Under the pieces are notes generated by a model, which saw only the letters and a program-made list of their open reading frames with translations, ran no database searches and had not been told where the DNA came from. Positions 6,544 through 7,275 of a stretch of 7,275 nt of DNA are shown piece after piece. The position numbers and the translations under genes were made by a program. The DNA lies in assembly GCA_002719575.1 (NCBI GenBank), contig PBHS01000016.1, positions 29,577-36,851 on the forward strand, written 5' to 3'. How positions within the stretch are numbered: the stretch's first letter is position 1; every line of letters begins with the position of its first letter. The stretch comes from Gammaproteobacteria bacterium. GTDB taxonomy: Bacteria > Pseudomonadota > Gammaproteobacteria > Pseudomonadales > Pseudohongiellaceae.

Positions 6544-7275
6544 ATGTCAGCTCGACTAGCTACCGACCCCCAGCATGCTCGTTACCAAAGCAAAGGGGCT
6601 ATCGTCTCGCTACAACAGCTACTCATTCAACGCTATGCGGCTAAGACCCTCGGATATCTCGCTCATTCCCGCTCTATCGCCGGTATTTCTGGATTGCACC
6701 TTTCCAAAATGCGCGGCAGAGGCATTGATTTCGAAGAATTCCGGCCCTACCAGGCGGGAGATGATATCCGCTTGATAGATTGGCGAGTGACTGCGCGCAC
6801 GAGCCGGCCGTTCACAAAGGTGTTCAGAGAAGAGCGAGAAAGGCCTGTTATTGTAGCCTTGGACCAATCCCGAAACATGTACTTTGGCAGTCAGATTGCC
6901 TTCAAATCTGTAATTGCAGCACAGGCCGCAGCCCTGTTTTGCTGGCTGTCAATCGATAACGGTGATCGGGTTGGTGGTCTGGTTTATTCGGACCGCTGTT
7001 CCAGCCTGGTTCGCCCAAAGCGATCTAGACGCTCTGCATTGCACCTATTGAATCAGATTTATCAGTACAATCGAAATTTGCAGCGCGTAACTGCGCCAAA
7101 CAATGAAACAGAGCTCGTTCCTCGGTCCGACCTCGCTTCTGCTTTAGGCCAGATTCGCCGAATCACCAAACCAGGAAGCACGCTTTACATTATATCTGAC
7201 TTCATGACTCTGGATGAAAGGGCACTGCAGTATATGAATCAGCTGTCCCGTCATAACAATGTTATATGTTGTCTG
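6544..7275 (+). CDS. DUF58 domain protein, 3' end cut by window edge
   Basis: The first 244 codons are present; the family is usually about 300 residues or a little more, so perhaps 60-80 are missing. The hallmark stretch is MRGRGIDFEEFRPYQAGDDI (56-75), then RLIDWRVTARTSRPFTKVFR and ERPVIVALDQSRNMYFGS, which begins a von Willebrand A-like fold. The metal-site motif there is DQSRN (107-111), with Asn where the classic DxSxS has Ser, and a later Asp in ISDF (219). No signal peptide or membrane segment is visible. The ATG at 6544 is fixed by an in-frame TAA at 6526. DUF58 proteins accompany MoxR in almost all their operons and are assumed to be its partner or client; the molecular role is unknown. 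No good Shine-Dalgarno sequence precedes it, so translation may depend on MoxR translation. Confidence 0.92.
   Translation, partial: MSARLATDPQHARYQSKGAIVSLQQLLIQRYAAKTLGYLAHSRSIAGISGLHLSKMRGRGIDFEEFRPYQAGDDIRLIDWRVTARTSRPFTKVFREERERPVIVALDQSRNMYFGSQIAFKSVIAAQAAALFCWLSIDNGDRVGGLVYSDRCSSLVRPKRSRRSALHLLNQIYQYNRNLQRVTAPNNETELVPRSDLASALGQIRRITKPGSTLYIISDFMTLDERALQYMNQLSRHNNVICCL

Noticed and set aside
6619..6867. Minus-strand 82-residue open frame at the start of the DUF58 gene
   Set aside because: It is a shadow of DUF58, whose plus-strand frame carries the conserved family motifs.

Overview
This window reads as a stretch of ordinary chromosome from a gammaproteobacterium of moderate G+C. The reasons are a TopA that follows the Escherichia coli protein almost residue for residue in its core and carries three four-cysteine zinc ribbons, a TatD of the E. 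coli TatD type (CDERRG and RRNEP motifs), and a MoxR-DUF58 gene pair of the kind common in marine and environmental gammaproteobacteria. The species cannot be named from the sequence alone. I see no insertion sequence, integrase, CRISPR array, tRNA, rRNA or phage gene.

Layout from left to right: (1) topA, DNA topoisomerase I, minus strand, running off the left edge only a few codons before its expected stop. (2) A 324-base gap holding a good sigma70-type promoter for topA and perhaps a weak terminator for the gene behind it. (3) ilvE, a branched-chain amino acid aminotransferase, minus strand. (4) tatD, a metal-dependent nuclease, plus strand, divergent from ilvE with only 44 bases between start codons. 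(5) A small DUF836 glutaredoxin-like gene, minus strand, convergent with tatD. (6) A gap of about 300 bases, rich in small palindromes, between divergent genes. (7) A MoxR-family AAA+ ATPase, plus strand, followed after 18 bases by (8) a DUF58 protein, cut by the right edge.

The first four coding genes are housekeeping or stress functions that need not act together: DNA supercoiling, Leu/Ile/Val metabolism, DNA repair or quality control, and thiol-disulfide chemistry. MoxR and DUF58 do form a functional unit: in many bacteria they begin an operon that continues with von Willebrand factor A and TPR proteins (Bat-type genes), thought to be a chaperone-like or envelope-stress system. If so, the rest lies just right of this window. 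This is the least understood part of the region, but the pair is a known family, not a new system.

The most unusual details are small: topA lacks a Shine-Dalgarno sequence and has ACCTCC in its place; moxR and DUF58 lie in the same reading frame separated by tandem stops, with no clear ribosome binding site for DUF58; and a 22-codon open frame ends directly at the moxR start codon.
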